Made by a program: the position numbers and the translations under genes
The notes under the pieces: model-generated
Database searches by the model: none
What the model was told of the DNA's origin: nothing
The model's input: the letters and a program-made list of their open reading frames with translations, nothing else
In this document: in pieces, positions 52,409 through 60,964 of the stretch
How the letters are laid out: the number at the start of each line of letters is the position of its first letter
Numbering within the stretch: position 1 is the stretch's first letter
NCBI RefSeq assembly: GCF_014042355.1
Contig: NZ_JACEZU010000001.1
Location: 248,001 to 312,000 of the forward strand
Source of the DNA: Rugamonas apoptosis
GTDB taxonomy: Bacteria; Pseudomonadota; Gammaproteobacteria; Burkholderiales; Burkholderiaceae_D
Length of the DNA stretch: 64,000 nt
Reading direction: 5' to 3'

Positions 52409-53923
52409 TTAGGCCGCCAGCAGGCTGGGCATGCCCGCCCCCAGCCAGGTCTTGAGCCGATACAAACGCTGGCGGTAATTGCCTTCCAGCCCATCCGGGC
52501 CGCTATCCACGTGTTCGAACTGCCGCACGATGCGGTCCAGCGCCTGGCGCTGCTGCGCCGTGCGCAACAAAATCAGGCGCCGCTTGCTGCGCCCGTAACT
52601 GGCGCGGATATCGACTACCAGGCAGTGGCCATGGTCGGCCGCCTTCACATCCAGCAACAGGGTTTCAGCCCGGGTCAGGCCGAACAGGCTGGCCAGTTCG
52701 ATGCGGGCCGCCAGCAGCGGCTGGCTGTCGGCCAGGGCCCGCGTCAGCAAAGGCAGCACCGCCTCGGTCCAGCTGGGCGCGGCGGCCGGCGCGGCGATCC
52801 TGGCCAGCACGGCCTCGGCCTCGGCACAGCCCTGGGCCGCCGCCTTTTGCAACCAGTAGGCGGCCCGTACATCGCTCATCTCCCCATTGCGGCGGGTACG
52901 CCACGCATACAGGCCGCATTCGAGCTGGGCCACCCGGTGCCCCAGCTCGGCCGCCCGCTCCAGGTAAGCCTGGGCTTCCGCCACGGAGCGTTGGGAAAAT
53001 TCCGGTTTCAAATAGATGCGCGACAGCGCGAACCACGCTTCGGCCCTGCCCTGCTCGCCGGCCAGGGTCAGCCAGCGGATGGCGCGCTTGAAGTTGACGG
53101 CGGCGATGCCGGCCGCCAACCGTTCGCCGGCGCAATTCATGCGGGCGAACCACAGGCCCAGCGCCAGTTGCGCCTGGCGATCGCCCCCATGCGCGGCCAG
53201 TTCCCGGCACTGCTGCAGTTCCGGATCGTGTTCGGCCAAGCCATCGAGCGCCTCGGCGCAACGCGCCAGCAGCAGCACTTGCTGGGGCTCGACGGGCCAG
53301 CCCGCCACACGCGCCGCCTCGGCGTCGGCCGGCGCACCCTGCAACACGATGCGCGCCAGCGGCAGCGCCGCGCGCAGGTAGGCCCGATCATCCCGCGCCT
53401 GCCACGCTTGCTCCAGCAAGGCATACTGATGGGCGCATGGCGCCGGCCGCGGCGGGCCGTCATCGGTAACCGTGGCCGGCGCCACCACCGGCGGCGCCAC
53501 GTCGCCGCGCTGGCTGGCCAGCAAGCGCCGCGCTTCGGCCGAACCGTCGCGGGCCGCGTGCTCCAGCGCCAGCAGGGCCTTGGTGCGCAAGGTGTCGTCG
53601 GCCGGCGCCGCCTGGCCGCCCAGCACCAGTTGCGCCAGCACCAGGCCGGCCGGCGCCACCCCGGCATCGTAGGCACGGTCGTACCAGGCCAGCACGGCCG
53701 GCTGGCAATGTTGTGCATGTTCAAATGGAATGTGGCGGCCGATCAGCATCCACGCTTCGTCCTGCCGCTGCTGGGCCGCCCGGTTCAACCAGTGCAAGGC
53801 CGTCGGCATGCTGCGCGGCAGGCTGGCGCCGCCAAACAGGTACAGTTTGCCCAGCGCCAGTTGGCTGACCGCGTCTCCCGCGCGGGCCCCCCGGATGATT
53901 GCTAGTTCTTCTCGATTTGCCAT
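52409..53923 (-). CDS. Sel1-like repeat protein
   Basis: About 504 residues from the ATG giving MANREELAII; two in-frame ATGs upstream are alternatives. It consists of Sel1/TPR-like helical repeats, for example AVSQLALGKLYLFGG, AIRWLTLAGEQGRAEAWFAL and RVAQLECGLYAWRTRRNGEM. No signal peptide or catalytic motif is seen. Such solenoids usually scaffold protein contacts. The C-terminal 100 residues (IELASLFGLTRAETLLLDV onward) are not Sel1 repeats and are unassigned. It converges with dapF and is divergent from the porin gene. Confidence 0.8.
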   Translation of the reverse strand: MANREELAIIRGARAGDAVSQLALGKLYLFGGASLPRSMPTALHWLNRAAQQRQDEAWMLIGRHIPFEHAQHCQPAVLAWYDRAYDAGVAPAGLVLAQLVLGGQAAPADDTLRTKALLALEHAARDGSAEARRLLASQRGDVAPPVVAPATVTDDGPPRPAPCAHQYALLEQAWQARDDRAYLRAALPLARIVLQGAPADAEAARVAGWPVEPQQVLLLARCAEALDGLAEHDPELQQCRELAAHGGDRQAQLALGLWFARMNCAGERLAAGIAAVNFKRAIRWLTLAGEQGRAEAWFALSRIYLKPEFSQRSVAEAQAYLERAAELGHRVAQLECGLYAWRTRRNGEMSDVRAAYWLQKAAAQGCAEAEAVLARIAAPAAAPSWTEAVLPLLTRALADSQPLLAARIELASLFGLTRAETLLLDVKAADHGHCLVVDIRASYGRSKRRLILLRTAQQRQALDRIVRQFEHVDSGPDGLEGNYRQRLYRLKTWLGAGMPSLLAA

Positions 53924-54404
53924 CGTCTCACTATGCATGCGATTCATGAAAGCGGGCGGTGCGTCCGTGCGGTCTGTGCGCGCTTGGGACGGCCGATGTT
54001 GTGCCAATATCTTGCCATGAAAGAAGAAGATCAGGCCAGATAAACACGGGGGCAGTGTAGCGCGGGGCGCCGCCGGCGGCGTGGCGTACGCGCGACGCCG
54101 CCCCTATCTCCTTGATTTAGCGCAAATCTGCACGCTATGTGCCGTGTAGTGTGAAGGCAACCTCCGATCCACACGTGAAAGGAAATCATATGCACGTCCG
54201 GTTTCTGACCAGCCAATCAAGCGTTTCAAAAATACAACAGGGAAACACGGTTTTCCCCTTTTCGACCAAAACTCGCCCCGATAATCAACCAAACCGGCGC
54301 CATTGACGCGGGCAGCCATTAAGGTTCAGCTCATCCCGGGTGGCGTTAAGCGCACTTGTCGGCTTTTAGATGTTTGGACGATTCACTTTCAAAAGGAAGA
54401 ACAA
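53924..54404. other. Gene-free interval between the Sel1 protein and the first porin
   Basis: No credible gene in 481 bases. It holds a small hairpin (GGGAAA/TTTCCC near 54239-54257, followed by CTTTT) and a -10-like GATAAT (54280-54285) about 120 bases before the porin start. AAAGGAAGA just before 54405 is the porin ribosome-binding site. The long AT-richer leader may hold OmpR-type or small-RNA control sites, which I cannot identify. Confidence 0.5.
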
Positions 54405-55469
54405 ATGAAAAAATCTTTAGTGGCTCTGGCACTCATGGGCGCGTTTTCCGCTGCGTATGCGCAATCGTCCGTGACCATCTACGGCACCGTGGATGCGGGC
54501 GTCACCAAGAAAACCGACACCACCACGGCGATCGGCAAACGCGACAACAACAAACTGGGCTTCAAAGGCGTGGAAGACCTGGGCAGCGGCCTGAAGGCAC
54601 TGTTCCAGCTGGAAATTCGTTATGAGCCCGATACCGGCACGCTGGAAAGCGGCACCCGTCCCCTGTTCCAGGGTGAAAGCCGGGTCGGCCTGCAGGGCGA
54701 TTTCGGTACCGTGCGCCTGGGCCGCGGCCTGACGGCGTTGCAGGCATCGAACACCGCCTTCGAACCTTGGAGCGGCCTGCCTACCCCGGCCGGCTTCCAG
54801 ACCGACCTGCAAGTGGCCGGCTACACCACCGCCTATGGCATCAAGTCCGGTTCCGATCCACTGGGCCCTGCTGGCAACTCGGCAAACCGCTTCTCCAACG
54901 CCCTGTTCTACAACTCGCCAGTGTTCAGCGGCTTCCAGCTGAACGCCACGGTCGGCACCAAGGAAAATAACGGCAACCTGGCCGCCATCCAGGGTACCAG
55001 CCTGAACCCCCTGCTGCCCCAGTACGCCATCGGCGCCAACGGCTCGGCCGTGCCTTACTCGCTGTCGGGCACCTTCAACAACGGTCCGCTGGCCGCCATG
55101 GCCGCCTACGAGCGCAACGCGATCGAAACCAAGCTGTGGTCGATCGCCGCCGCCGTCACCCCGATGCCTGGCCTGAAACTGATGGGCTCGTATCAGAAAC
55201 AAGACCAGGGCCACACCAAGCTGACCAATCCTGACACCAAAGCCTGGATCCTGGGTGCCAACTACACCGTGGGCGCCGGCAAGTTCCTGCTCGGTTATGG
55301 CCAGAAGACGCCTGATGGCGTCGAGAAGACCAAACAAGCATCGGCCGGTTACGAGTACAGCCTGTCGACCCGTACCTATGTGTACGGCGAACTGTCGCAG
55401 CGCAAGAACTCGCTGGTGGCGGGCGACAGCGTCAAATACTACGGCTTGGGCATCCACCACAACTTCTGA
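54405..55469 (+). CDS. Gram-negative porin (Burkholderia type)
   Basis: 354 residues. A signal peptide of about 20 residues ends AYA/QSS, followed by QSSVTIYGTVDAGV, the first strand typical of trimeric betaproteobacterial porins. KLGFKGVEDLGSGLKALFQL and the C-terminal GLGIHHNF, ending in Phe for outer-membrane assembly, complete the family pattern. It forms a general diffusion channel; selectivity is unknown. A strong terminator follows and a second porin gene lies about 280 bp downstream. Confidence 0.95.
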   Translation: MKKSLVALALMGAFSAAYAQSSVTIYGTVDAGVTKKTDTTTAIGKRDNNKLGFKGVEDLGSGLKALFQLEIRYEPDTGTLESGTRPLFQGESRVGLQGDFGTVRLGRGLTALQASNTAFEPWSGLPTPAGFQTDLQVAGYTTAYGIKSGSDPLGPAGNSANRFSNALFYNSPVFSGFQLNATVGTKENNGNLAAIQGTSLNPLLPQYAIGANGSAVPYSLSGTFNNGPLAAMAAYERNAIETKLWSIAAAVTPMPGLKLMGSYQKQDQGHTKLTNPDTKAWILGANYTVGAGKFLLGYGQKTPDGVEKTKQASAGYEYSLSTRTYVYGELSQRKNSLVAGDSVKYYGLGIHHNF

Positions 55470-55503
55470 TCGCGGCGGCCACTGGCCGCTTGCCTTCACC
55501 GCA

Positions 55504-55534
55504 ACGGACAAGGGCCACCTTGTCCGTTTTTTTT
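55504..55534 (+). terminator. Terminator of the first porin
   Basis: A perfect 10-bp stem ACGGACAAGG/CCTTGTCCGT with loop GCCA is followed by eight T. Confidence 0.95.
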
Positions 55535-55696
55535 CGTCCCCGCCCACTACCTCCCGCTCCGCCCTCCCGCCACCGCCGCCCGTCGGATGGCGCGCACTTT
55601 TTTTGAATTCCCCTGCCGACGTGTGTTTCGCGCAACCTTGCATGCCGCGTTCAACAAACTTTCTGTACAGCATGTACTAACGCTGTCATAGTTGAT

Positions 55697-55712
55697 TAGC
55701 ACGTGCGTGCTA
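55697..55712. promoter_or_regulatory. Palindrome upstream of the second porin
   Basis: TAGCACG-TG-CGTGCTA is a perfect 7-bp-arm inverted repeat centred about 48 bases before the porin start, a typical operator position. I see no copy before the first porin, so it may allow separate control. The binding factor is unknown. Confidence 0.5.
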
Positions 55713-55752
55713 TTTAAGCCGTGACAAGAAAACCGATAAAACTGGAGACACA

Positions 55753-57048
55753 ATGAAAATTAAAGTACTGGCTGGCTTGATCGCCGTCATCTGCGCTGCC
55801 CCCGTCCTGGCCCAATCGTCCGTCACGGTGTATGGCATCGCCGACGCCGGCGTGATGTATGCGAACAACGGCGGCAACGACGCCCGCACCAAGGTGGTGA
55901 GCGGCATCGCCGACGGCTCCCGGCTCGGCTTCAAGGGTACGGAGGACATCGGCAACGGCTACAAGGCCGTGTTCAATCTGGAAGCGCGGGTGCAGATCGA
56001 CACGGGCGGCCAGCAGGCCGGCAACCTGTCGACCAACCAGGGTTACGCACTGACCAAGGGCCTGGCCTTCACGGTACCGGCCGCCGCCGGCGGCGCCGTC
56101 ACGGCCGCCAAGCTGCTGGCCGGAGTGCAATCGGCGCTGCAGCCGCCCGTCAACGTCAACATCAACAACGCCCTGTTCGACCGCACCTCGATGGTCGGCC
56201 TGGTCACGCCGGCGGGCGCGGTGCTGCTGGGCCGCATGTACACGCCCGACTATGAAGTGTTCAACAACGCCGACGTGTTCGAATCGGGCACGGCGGCCGG
56301 CTGGGGCGGCATCGTGGGCGGCACCGGCGGCCTGCTGACGGCCGGCGTGGCGATCCGTTCCGACAAGGCGGTGCAATACCGTATGGAATTGCCGAATGGC
56401 GTGGCCGCCTCGCTGATGTACGGCACCGAGCGTTCCGGCTACATCGGGATGGACAAGCGCTCCTGGGGCGCCAACCTGCGCTACAAGGCCAACGGCTGGG
56501 ACGTCGGCCTGGGCCACAATTACGGCACCGACCAGGTCGGCGCACGGGGCCTGGTGACCACCACCGTGGGCGGCTCGTACAGCATCGACCAGTGGAAACT
56601 GTTCGCCGGCTACCACAAACAGAACAACGACAATTCCGTCATCATCCGTTACGCTGCCGACGCACTGGCGCCCACCTTCGCCGCCTTCGGCCCCGCGCTG
56701 GGCCCGGTGCTGGCCGGCCAGCTCAACACCACGCTGCGCCGCACCTTCCTGCTGGACGCCGTCAGCTACCAGCTCGGCTTCCACTATCGCGTGGGCCAGG
56801 GCCGCATCATGGCGTCCGTGGTGCGCCAGAACGACAAGACCGCCTCCAACAGCGACGCCACCCAATACGGCCTGGGCTACGACTACAACCTGTCCAAGCG
56901 TACCGACCTGTACTCGGTGGTGGCTTACATCAAGAACCAGAACGATGGCCAGTACGCGATCGGCGCGGCCAGCGCCTCGGGCGGCTTCACGGCCCATCCG
57001 GGCGAGTCCAGCAAGGGTATCCAGCTGGGCATGCGCCACCGTTTCTGA
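55753..57048 (+). CDS. Second Gram-negative porin
   Basis: 431 residues. The signal peptide ends VLA/QSS and is followed by QSSVTVYGIADAGVM; RLGFKGTEDIGNGYKAVFNL and the C-terminal GMRHRF with terminal Phe match the same family as the first porin. It is about 77 residues longer, with insertions around 95-135 (VPAAAGGAVTAAKLLAGVQS) and near 310 (ALAPTFAAFGPALGPVLAGQ). These probably lie in extracellular loops, one perhaps the constriction loop, so its pore should differ. It has its own leader and terminator. Confidence 0.95.
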   Translation: MKIKVLAGLIAVICAAPVLAQSSVTVYGIADAGVMYANNGGNDARTKVVSGIADGSRLGFKGTEDIGNGYKAVFNLEARVQIDTGGQQAGNLSTNQGYALTKGLAFTVPAAAGGAVTAAKLLAGVQSALQPPVNVNINNALFDRTSMVGLVTPAGAVLLGRMYTPDYEVFNNADVFESGTAAGWGGIVGGTGGLLTAGVAIRSDKAVQYRMELPNGVAASLMYGTERSGYIGMDKRSWGANLRYKANGWDVGLGHNYGTDQVGARGLVTTTVGGSYSIDQWKLFAGYHKQNNDNSVIIRYAADALAPTFAAFGPALGPVLAGQLNTTLRRTFLLDAVSYQLGFHYRVGQGRIMASVVRQNDKTASNSDATQYGLGYDYNLSKRTDLYSVVAYIKNQNDGQYAIGAASASGGFTAHPGESSKGIQLGMRHRF

Positions 57049-57066
57049 GCGACGCCCAGCGCCGCC

Positions 57067-57092
57067 AACAAGACGCCTGCGGGCGTCTTGTT
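57067..57092 (+). terminator. Terminator of the second porin
   Basis: An 11-bp stem AACAAGACGCC/GGCGTCTTGTT with loop TGCG lies 18 bases after the stop. The T-tract is poor (CGTTGG). Confidence 0.7.
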
Positions 57093-57202
57093 CGTTGGCA
57101 CGCCAGAAAACACACGGCGAACGCACGGCAGCCCCATGGCGAGCGGCGCACTCGGTTAAAATGCGGTGTGCTTTCCCTCTCTTAATTAGAACGACACCAT
57201 CA

Positions 57203-57874
57203 ATGACCGCCCTCCTGGACTCCGCCGCCGTCGCGCAATACCTGACCGATCACCCGCACTTCTTCGAAGAACACGCCAACCTGCTGGGCGAGATCAAACT
57301 GTCCAGCCCGCTGACCGGGCGCGCCGTCTCGCTGCAGGAGCGCCAGATGGAAGTGATGCGCGACAAGTACAAGGCGCTGGAATTGCGCATGGCCGAGCTG
57401 ATGCGCCTGGCCGCCGAGAACGAAGCCATCGCCAATAAATTCCACCGCTGGACCCAGGCCCTGGTGACGGCGCGCGGCGCCGACGCGCTGGCCGGCGCCG
57501 TGTCGGACGGCTTGCGCACGGCGTTCGACGTGCCGCAAGTGACCTTGCGCCTGTGGAACACGGCGCCTGAACATGAGGCCGCCTGGTACACGCGCGGCGT
57601 GTCGGAGGATGCGCGCCTGTTCGCCAACAGCCTGCTGGCGCCGTATTGCGGCAGCAACAAGGATTTCGAAGCCGTGCGCTGGCTGGACGACGCGGCCAGC
57701 GTGCGGTCGACCGTCATGATCGCGCTGCGCCAGCCCGGCAGCAAGGGCGCCGCGTTCGGCCTGCTGATCCTCGGTTCGGCCGACCCGGCCCGCTTCACGG
57801 CCATGATGGCGACCGACTTCCTGGCCCACATCGGCGAAACCAGCAGTACGGCGCTGCTGCCGCTGCTGGCCTAG
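57203..57874 (+). CDS. DUF484 family protein
   Basis: 223 residues. The N-terminal VAQYLTDHPHFFEEHANLLG is the DUF484 signature, followed by a helical stretch (about 45-85) and a GAF-like domain in the C-terminal half (VTLRLWNTAPEHEAAWYT, AFGLLILGSADPARF). Function is unknown. In proteobacteria, genes of this family commonly lie beside xerC, as here (57 bp upstream), suggesting a conserved link with chromosome-dimer resolution or cell-wall and division genes. Confidence 0.9.
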   Translation: MTALLDSAAVAQYLTDHPHFFEEHANLLGEIKLSSPLTGRAVSLQERQMEVMRDKYKALELRMAELMRLAAENEAIANKFHRWTQALVTARGADALAGAVSDGLRTAFDVPQVTLRLWNTAPEHEAAWYTRGVSEDARLFANSLLAPYCGSNKDFEAVRWLDDAASVRSTVMIALRQPGSKGAAFGLLILGSADPARFTAMMATDFLAHIGETSSTALLPLLA

Positions 57875-57931
57875 GCAGTCGTTGCAACCTGACCATGCCA
57901 GGCACCACCACCACGCCATGGGCTTTTCGAT

Positions 57932-58900
57932 ATGACCTCCAACCTGGACGACGTGGGGCGCGCCAAGGACGACTGGGCCGATGCCTGGCTGGCCCAGTTG
58001 CGCACACTGCGCCAGCTGTCGTCCCATACCACGGCCGCCTATGCCCGTGACCTGCGCCAACTGGCCACCCTCACGGCCGGCCGCGACTGGCAGCAACTGG
58101 GCCAGACCGACCTGCGCCGGCTAGCCGCCACCCTGCATGCCCAAGAACTGGAACCGCGTTCCATCGCCCGCAAGCTCTCGTGCTGGCGCGGCTTTTTCGA
58201 CTGGCTGGTGGAACAAGGCGTGCTGCCGGCCAACCCCGTCACCGGGGTGCGCGCGCCCAAGCGCCCGCGCGGCCTGCCGCGCGCGCTGTCCGTGGACGAC
58301 GCCGTGCAACTGGTGAGCGGCGCCGGCCGGCCCCAGCCGGGCGCGGCGCCGGAACCGGCCGCGCTGTGCGACCGGGCAATGTTCGAACTCTTATATTCTA
58401 GCGGCTTGCGGGTGTCGGAACTGGCCGGCATGGACTTACATTACCGCAAGGCCGACGCCACCCTGCCCGCCTCGCTGGGCTGGCTGAACCTGGCGCAAGG
58501 CGAAGCCGTGGTCACCGGCAAGGGCAACAAGATGCGCACCGTGCCCGTGGGCAGCGCGGCGCTGGCGGCGCTGGCGGCCTGGATCGCCGTGCGCCCGGCC
58601 CCGGCCGACGGCAGCGCGGCCCTGTTCCTCAACACCCAGGGCCGCCGGGTCAGCCCGCGCGTGGTGCAGCAGCGGCTGCGCGCCCATGCGCTGGCCAGCG
58701 GCATGCCGGTCCACGTCCACCCCCACATGCTGCGCCACTCGTTCGCCTCGCACGTGCTGCAATCGTCGGGCGACCTGCGGGCCGTGCAGGACATGCTGGG
58801 CCACGCCAGCATCAGTTCCACCCAGGTCTACACGGCACTCGACTTCCAGCACCTGGCGGCCGTTTACGACCAGGCCCATCCGCGCGCTAAAATCAAATAG
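57932..58900 (+). CDS. xerC: Tyrosine recombinase XerC
   Basis: 322 residues. With XerD it resolves chromosome dimers at dif. The N-terminal SAM-like core-binding domain (about 12-105) is followed by the catalytic domain with Arg in SSGLRVSEL, Lys in VTGKGNKMR, HMLRHSFASH, the GH of LGHASIS, and nucleophile Tyr in TQVYTALD. All catalytic residues are intact. A loop of about 12 residues after the first Arg motif (HYRKADATLPAS) looks like a lineage insertion. The neighbouring DUF484 gene supports XerC over a phage integrase. Confidence 0.95.
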   Translation: MTSNLDDVGRAKDDWADAWLAQLRTLRQLSSHTTAAYARDLRQLATLTAGRDWQQLGQTDLRRLAATLHAQELEPRSIARKLSCWRGFFDWLVEQGVLPANPVTGVRAPKRPRGLPRALSVDDAVQLVSGAGRPQPGAAPEPAALCDRAMFELLYSSGLRVSELAGMDLHYRKADATLPASLGWLNLAQGEAVVTGKGNKMRTVPVGSAALAALAAWIAVRPAPADGSAALFLNTQGRRVSPRVVQQRLRAHALASGMPVHVHPHMLRHSFASHVLQSSGDLRAVQDMLGHASISSTQVYTALDFQHLAAVYDQAHPRAKIK

Positions 58901-58936
58901 CGCGCATCATGGCTTGATGCGCAGCAAACGCACGGT

Positions 58937-58966
58937 TTGCAACCGTTTGCGAAATTCCGGCATAAT
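58937..58966 (+). promoter_or_regulatory. Candidate promoter of the G3E GTPase gene
   Basis: TTGCAA and CATAAT are 18 bp apart, ending 66 bases before the start codon. The -35 lies within an inverted repeat (GCAAACG...CGTTTGC, about 58924-58950), a possible operator. It does not resemble the AT-rich Zur consensus. Confidence 0.5.
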
Positions 58967-59031
58967 CGGCGGCTGATCCGCACCGCACCGGACCGCCCCC
59001 AGCGATCCTCCACTCACGACGACGAGCAACC

Positions 59032-60096
59032 ATGGCACTCATTCCCACCACCATCCTGACGGGCTTCCTCGGAGCCGGCAAAACCACGCTGCTCAACCGC
59101 ATCCTGCAGGAGCAGCACGGCATGCGCATCGCCGTGATCGAAAACGAATTCGGCCAGGAAAATATCGACAATGAAATCCTGGTCCAGGACAGCCAGGAAC
59201 AGATCGTGGAAATGAACAATGGCTGCATCTGCTGCACGGTGCGGGGCGACCTGATCGTGGCGCTGACGGCGCTGGCGCAAAAGCGCGACGCCGGCCAGAT
59301 CCAGTTCGACCGCGTGGTGATCGAGACGACGGGCCTGGCCAATCCCGGCCCGGTGGCCCAGACCTTCTTCATCGACGAGGAAGTGGGCGCTCACTACATG
59401 CTCGACGCCGTGATCACGGTGGTGGACGCGCGCCACGCCATGCACCAACTGGATGAACACGAGGAAGCCCAGCGCCAGATCGGCTTCGCCGACAAGCTGC
59501 TGCTGTCCAAGACCGACCTGGTGACGGCGGCCGAGCTGGACGCGCTGACGGCCCGCATCAAGCACATCAACCCGCGCGCGCCCATCGTGCGGTCCGACTT
59601 CGGCCGTTTGCCGCTGGCCGAAGTGCTGGACTTGAAAGGCTTCAACCTGAACGACAAGCTGGAACTGGACCCGGACTTCCTGGCCGCCGAGGACGAGCAT
59701 GGACACGACCATGAGCACGACCATGGCGAGCATTGCGACCACCCCAGCCATGTCCACGGTCCCGACTGCGGCCACGACCACCACCATAGCCACCACACGG
59801 ACGACATCGCCGCCTTCGTCTACAAGAGCGAACGTCCATTCGACAGCGCCAAGCTCGACGAGTTCCTGAACGGACTGGTCCAAGTGTACGGCCCTCGCAT
59901 GCTGCGCTATAAAGGCGTATTGTGGATGCAAGGGGCTGAGCGCAAGGTGGTATTCCAGGGCGTGCACCAATTAATGGGCAGCGACTTGGGCGCGAAATGG
60001 GGGGAAACGGAAAACCGTGGCAGCAAAATGGTGTTTATTGGCAAAAATCTACCGAAAGACATCTTTATTCGCGGTTTGGAACAATGTTTGGTATAA
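59032..60096 (+). CDS. G3E (CobW/COG0523) GTPase, putative metal chaperone
   Basis: 354 residues. P-loop GFLGAGKTTLLN near residue 10, the metal-binding GCICC near residue 65, and SKTD (G4) near 164 define a COG0523 GTPase. A His-rich linker between about 221 and 252 contains some fifteen His and two Cys (HGHDHEHDHGEH onward) and should bind zinc or a similar metal; the CobW C-terminal domain follows. Such proteins deliver metals to client enzymes. The client is unknown; dksA lies next downstream, in the same direction about 205 bp away. Confidence 0.92.
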   Translation: MALIPTTILTGFLGAGKTTLLNRILQEQHGMRIAVIENEFGQENIDNEILVQDSQEQIVEMNNGCICCTVRGDLIVALTALAQKRDAGQIQFDRVVIETTGLANPGPVAQTFFIDEEVGAHYMLDAVITVVDARHAMHQLDEHEEAQRQIGFADKLLLSKTDLVTAAELDALTARIKHINPRAPIVRSDFGRLPLAEVLDLKGFNLNDKLELDPDFLAAEDEHGHDHEHDHGEHCDHPSHVHGPDCGHDHHHSHHTDDIAAFVYKSERPFDSAKLDEFLNGLVQVYGPRMLRYKGVLWMQGAERKVVFQGVHQLMGSDLGAKWGETENRGSKMVFIGKNLPKDIFIRGLEQCLV

Positions 60097-60300
60097 ACTA
60101 TCTGCGTTTTAAGCGACAGGCTCCCCCAGAATCGGGTATGACGCGCTCGAACGCGTATGATGCATAAGAACATTACTAAAGATTAAGTGTTGTAACATCC
60201 GGCAAGCAGTGCCGATGCGGATACCGGTGCGGCTGTGTGGCTTGGCACCCCAACAGCCCATCCATTTGAAAACTCTGTCGTATCGAAGGTAAGCGAAGTG

Positions 60301-60750
60301 ATGACCAAAACTAATAAATCGACCCCCGCCGCGAGCACTGAACGCATCCTGACCGAAGAAGAAATTCTGAAGATGGATGACAAGGATTATATGAACCCGG
60401 CGCAAATGGCATTTTTCAAGGCCAAGCTGCAGGCGCTTGAAAAAGAATTGTTGAAGAACGCCGACGAGACCACGGAACACTTGCGCGAAACCGTGCTGGT
60501 GCCCGATCCCGCCGACCGCGCCACCATCGAGGAAGAGCACGCACTGGAGCTGCGTACCCGCGACCGCGAGCGCAAACTGTTGAAGAAAGTGCAGCAATCG
60601 ATCGTCGCCATCGACGCCGGCGACTATGGCTGGTGCGAGGAAACGGGCGAGCCGATCGGCATTCCGCGCCTGATCGCCCGTCCCACGGCCACGCTGTCGC
60701 TGGAAGCCCAGCAGCGGCGCGAACTGAAGCAAAAGCTGTACGGCGACTAA
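60301..60750 (+). CDS. dksA: RNA polymerase-binding factor DksA, zinc-finger-less form
   Basis: 149 residues. DksA enters the polymerase secondary channel and works with ppGpp at stable-RNA promoters. The coiled-coil with the tip DPADRATIEEE is present. The C4 zinc finger of E. coli DksA is reduced to one Cys: YGWCEETGEPIGIPRLIARP followed by TATLSLEAQ, with Thr, Ser and Ala at the other three positions. The fold must therefore be zinc-independent; similar sequences are known in other proteobacteria. A strong terminator follows. Confidence 0.95.
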   Translation: MTKTNKSTPAASTERILTEEEILKMDDKDYMNPAQMAFFKAKLQALEKELLKNADETTEHLRETVLVPDPADRATIEEEHALELRTRDRERKLLKKVQQSIVAIDAGDYGWCEETGEPIGIPRLIARPTATLSLEAQQRRELKQKLYGD

Positions 60751-60768
60751 GCCGTCCGCCCCCCCACG

Positions 60769-60800
60769 AAAGCACGCGACGCCCTCGCGTGCTTTTTTTT
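60769..60800 (+). terminator. dksA intrinsic terminator
   Basis: Stem AAAGCACGCG/CGCGTGCTTT with a 7-nt loop and a run of eight T, 18 bases after the stop. Confidence 0.95.
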
Positions 60801-60964
60801 CACCCGCTTTTTCACATCTTTGCCCGCGCATGGTGGAAATTGGTGAAAATTGTGGTATCCGCTTGCGTGCGCACATGGCAAGACCTTTCCCATAAGCTAC
60901 ACTAGATATCCTGCGGCACGCGCTGTCCGAGTGCCGGCCAGCGTGAATCACAACGGGGCACGAC

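Noticed and set aside
57932..58900. A phage or integron integrase
   Set aside because: The DUF484-xerC neighbourhood, the family length and the lack of phage genes or attachment repeats indicate the housekeeping XerC.
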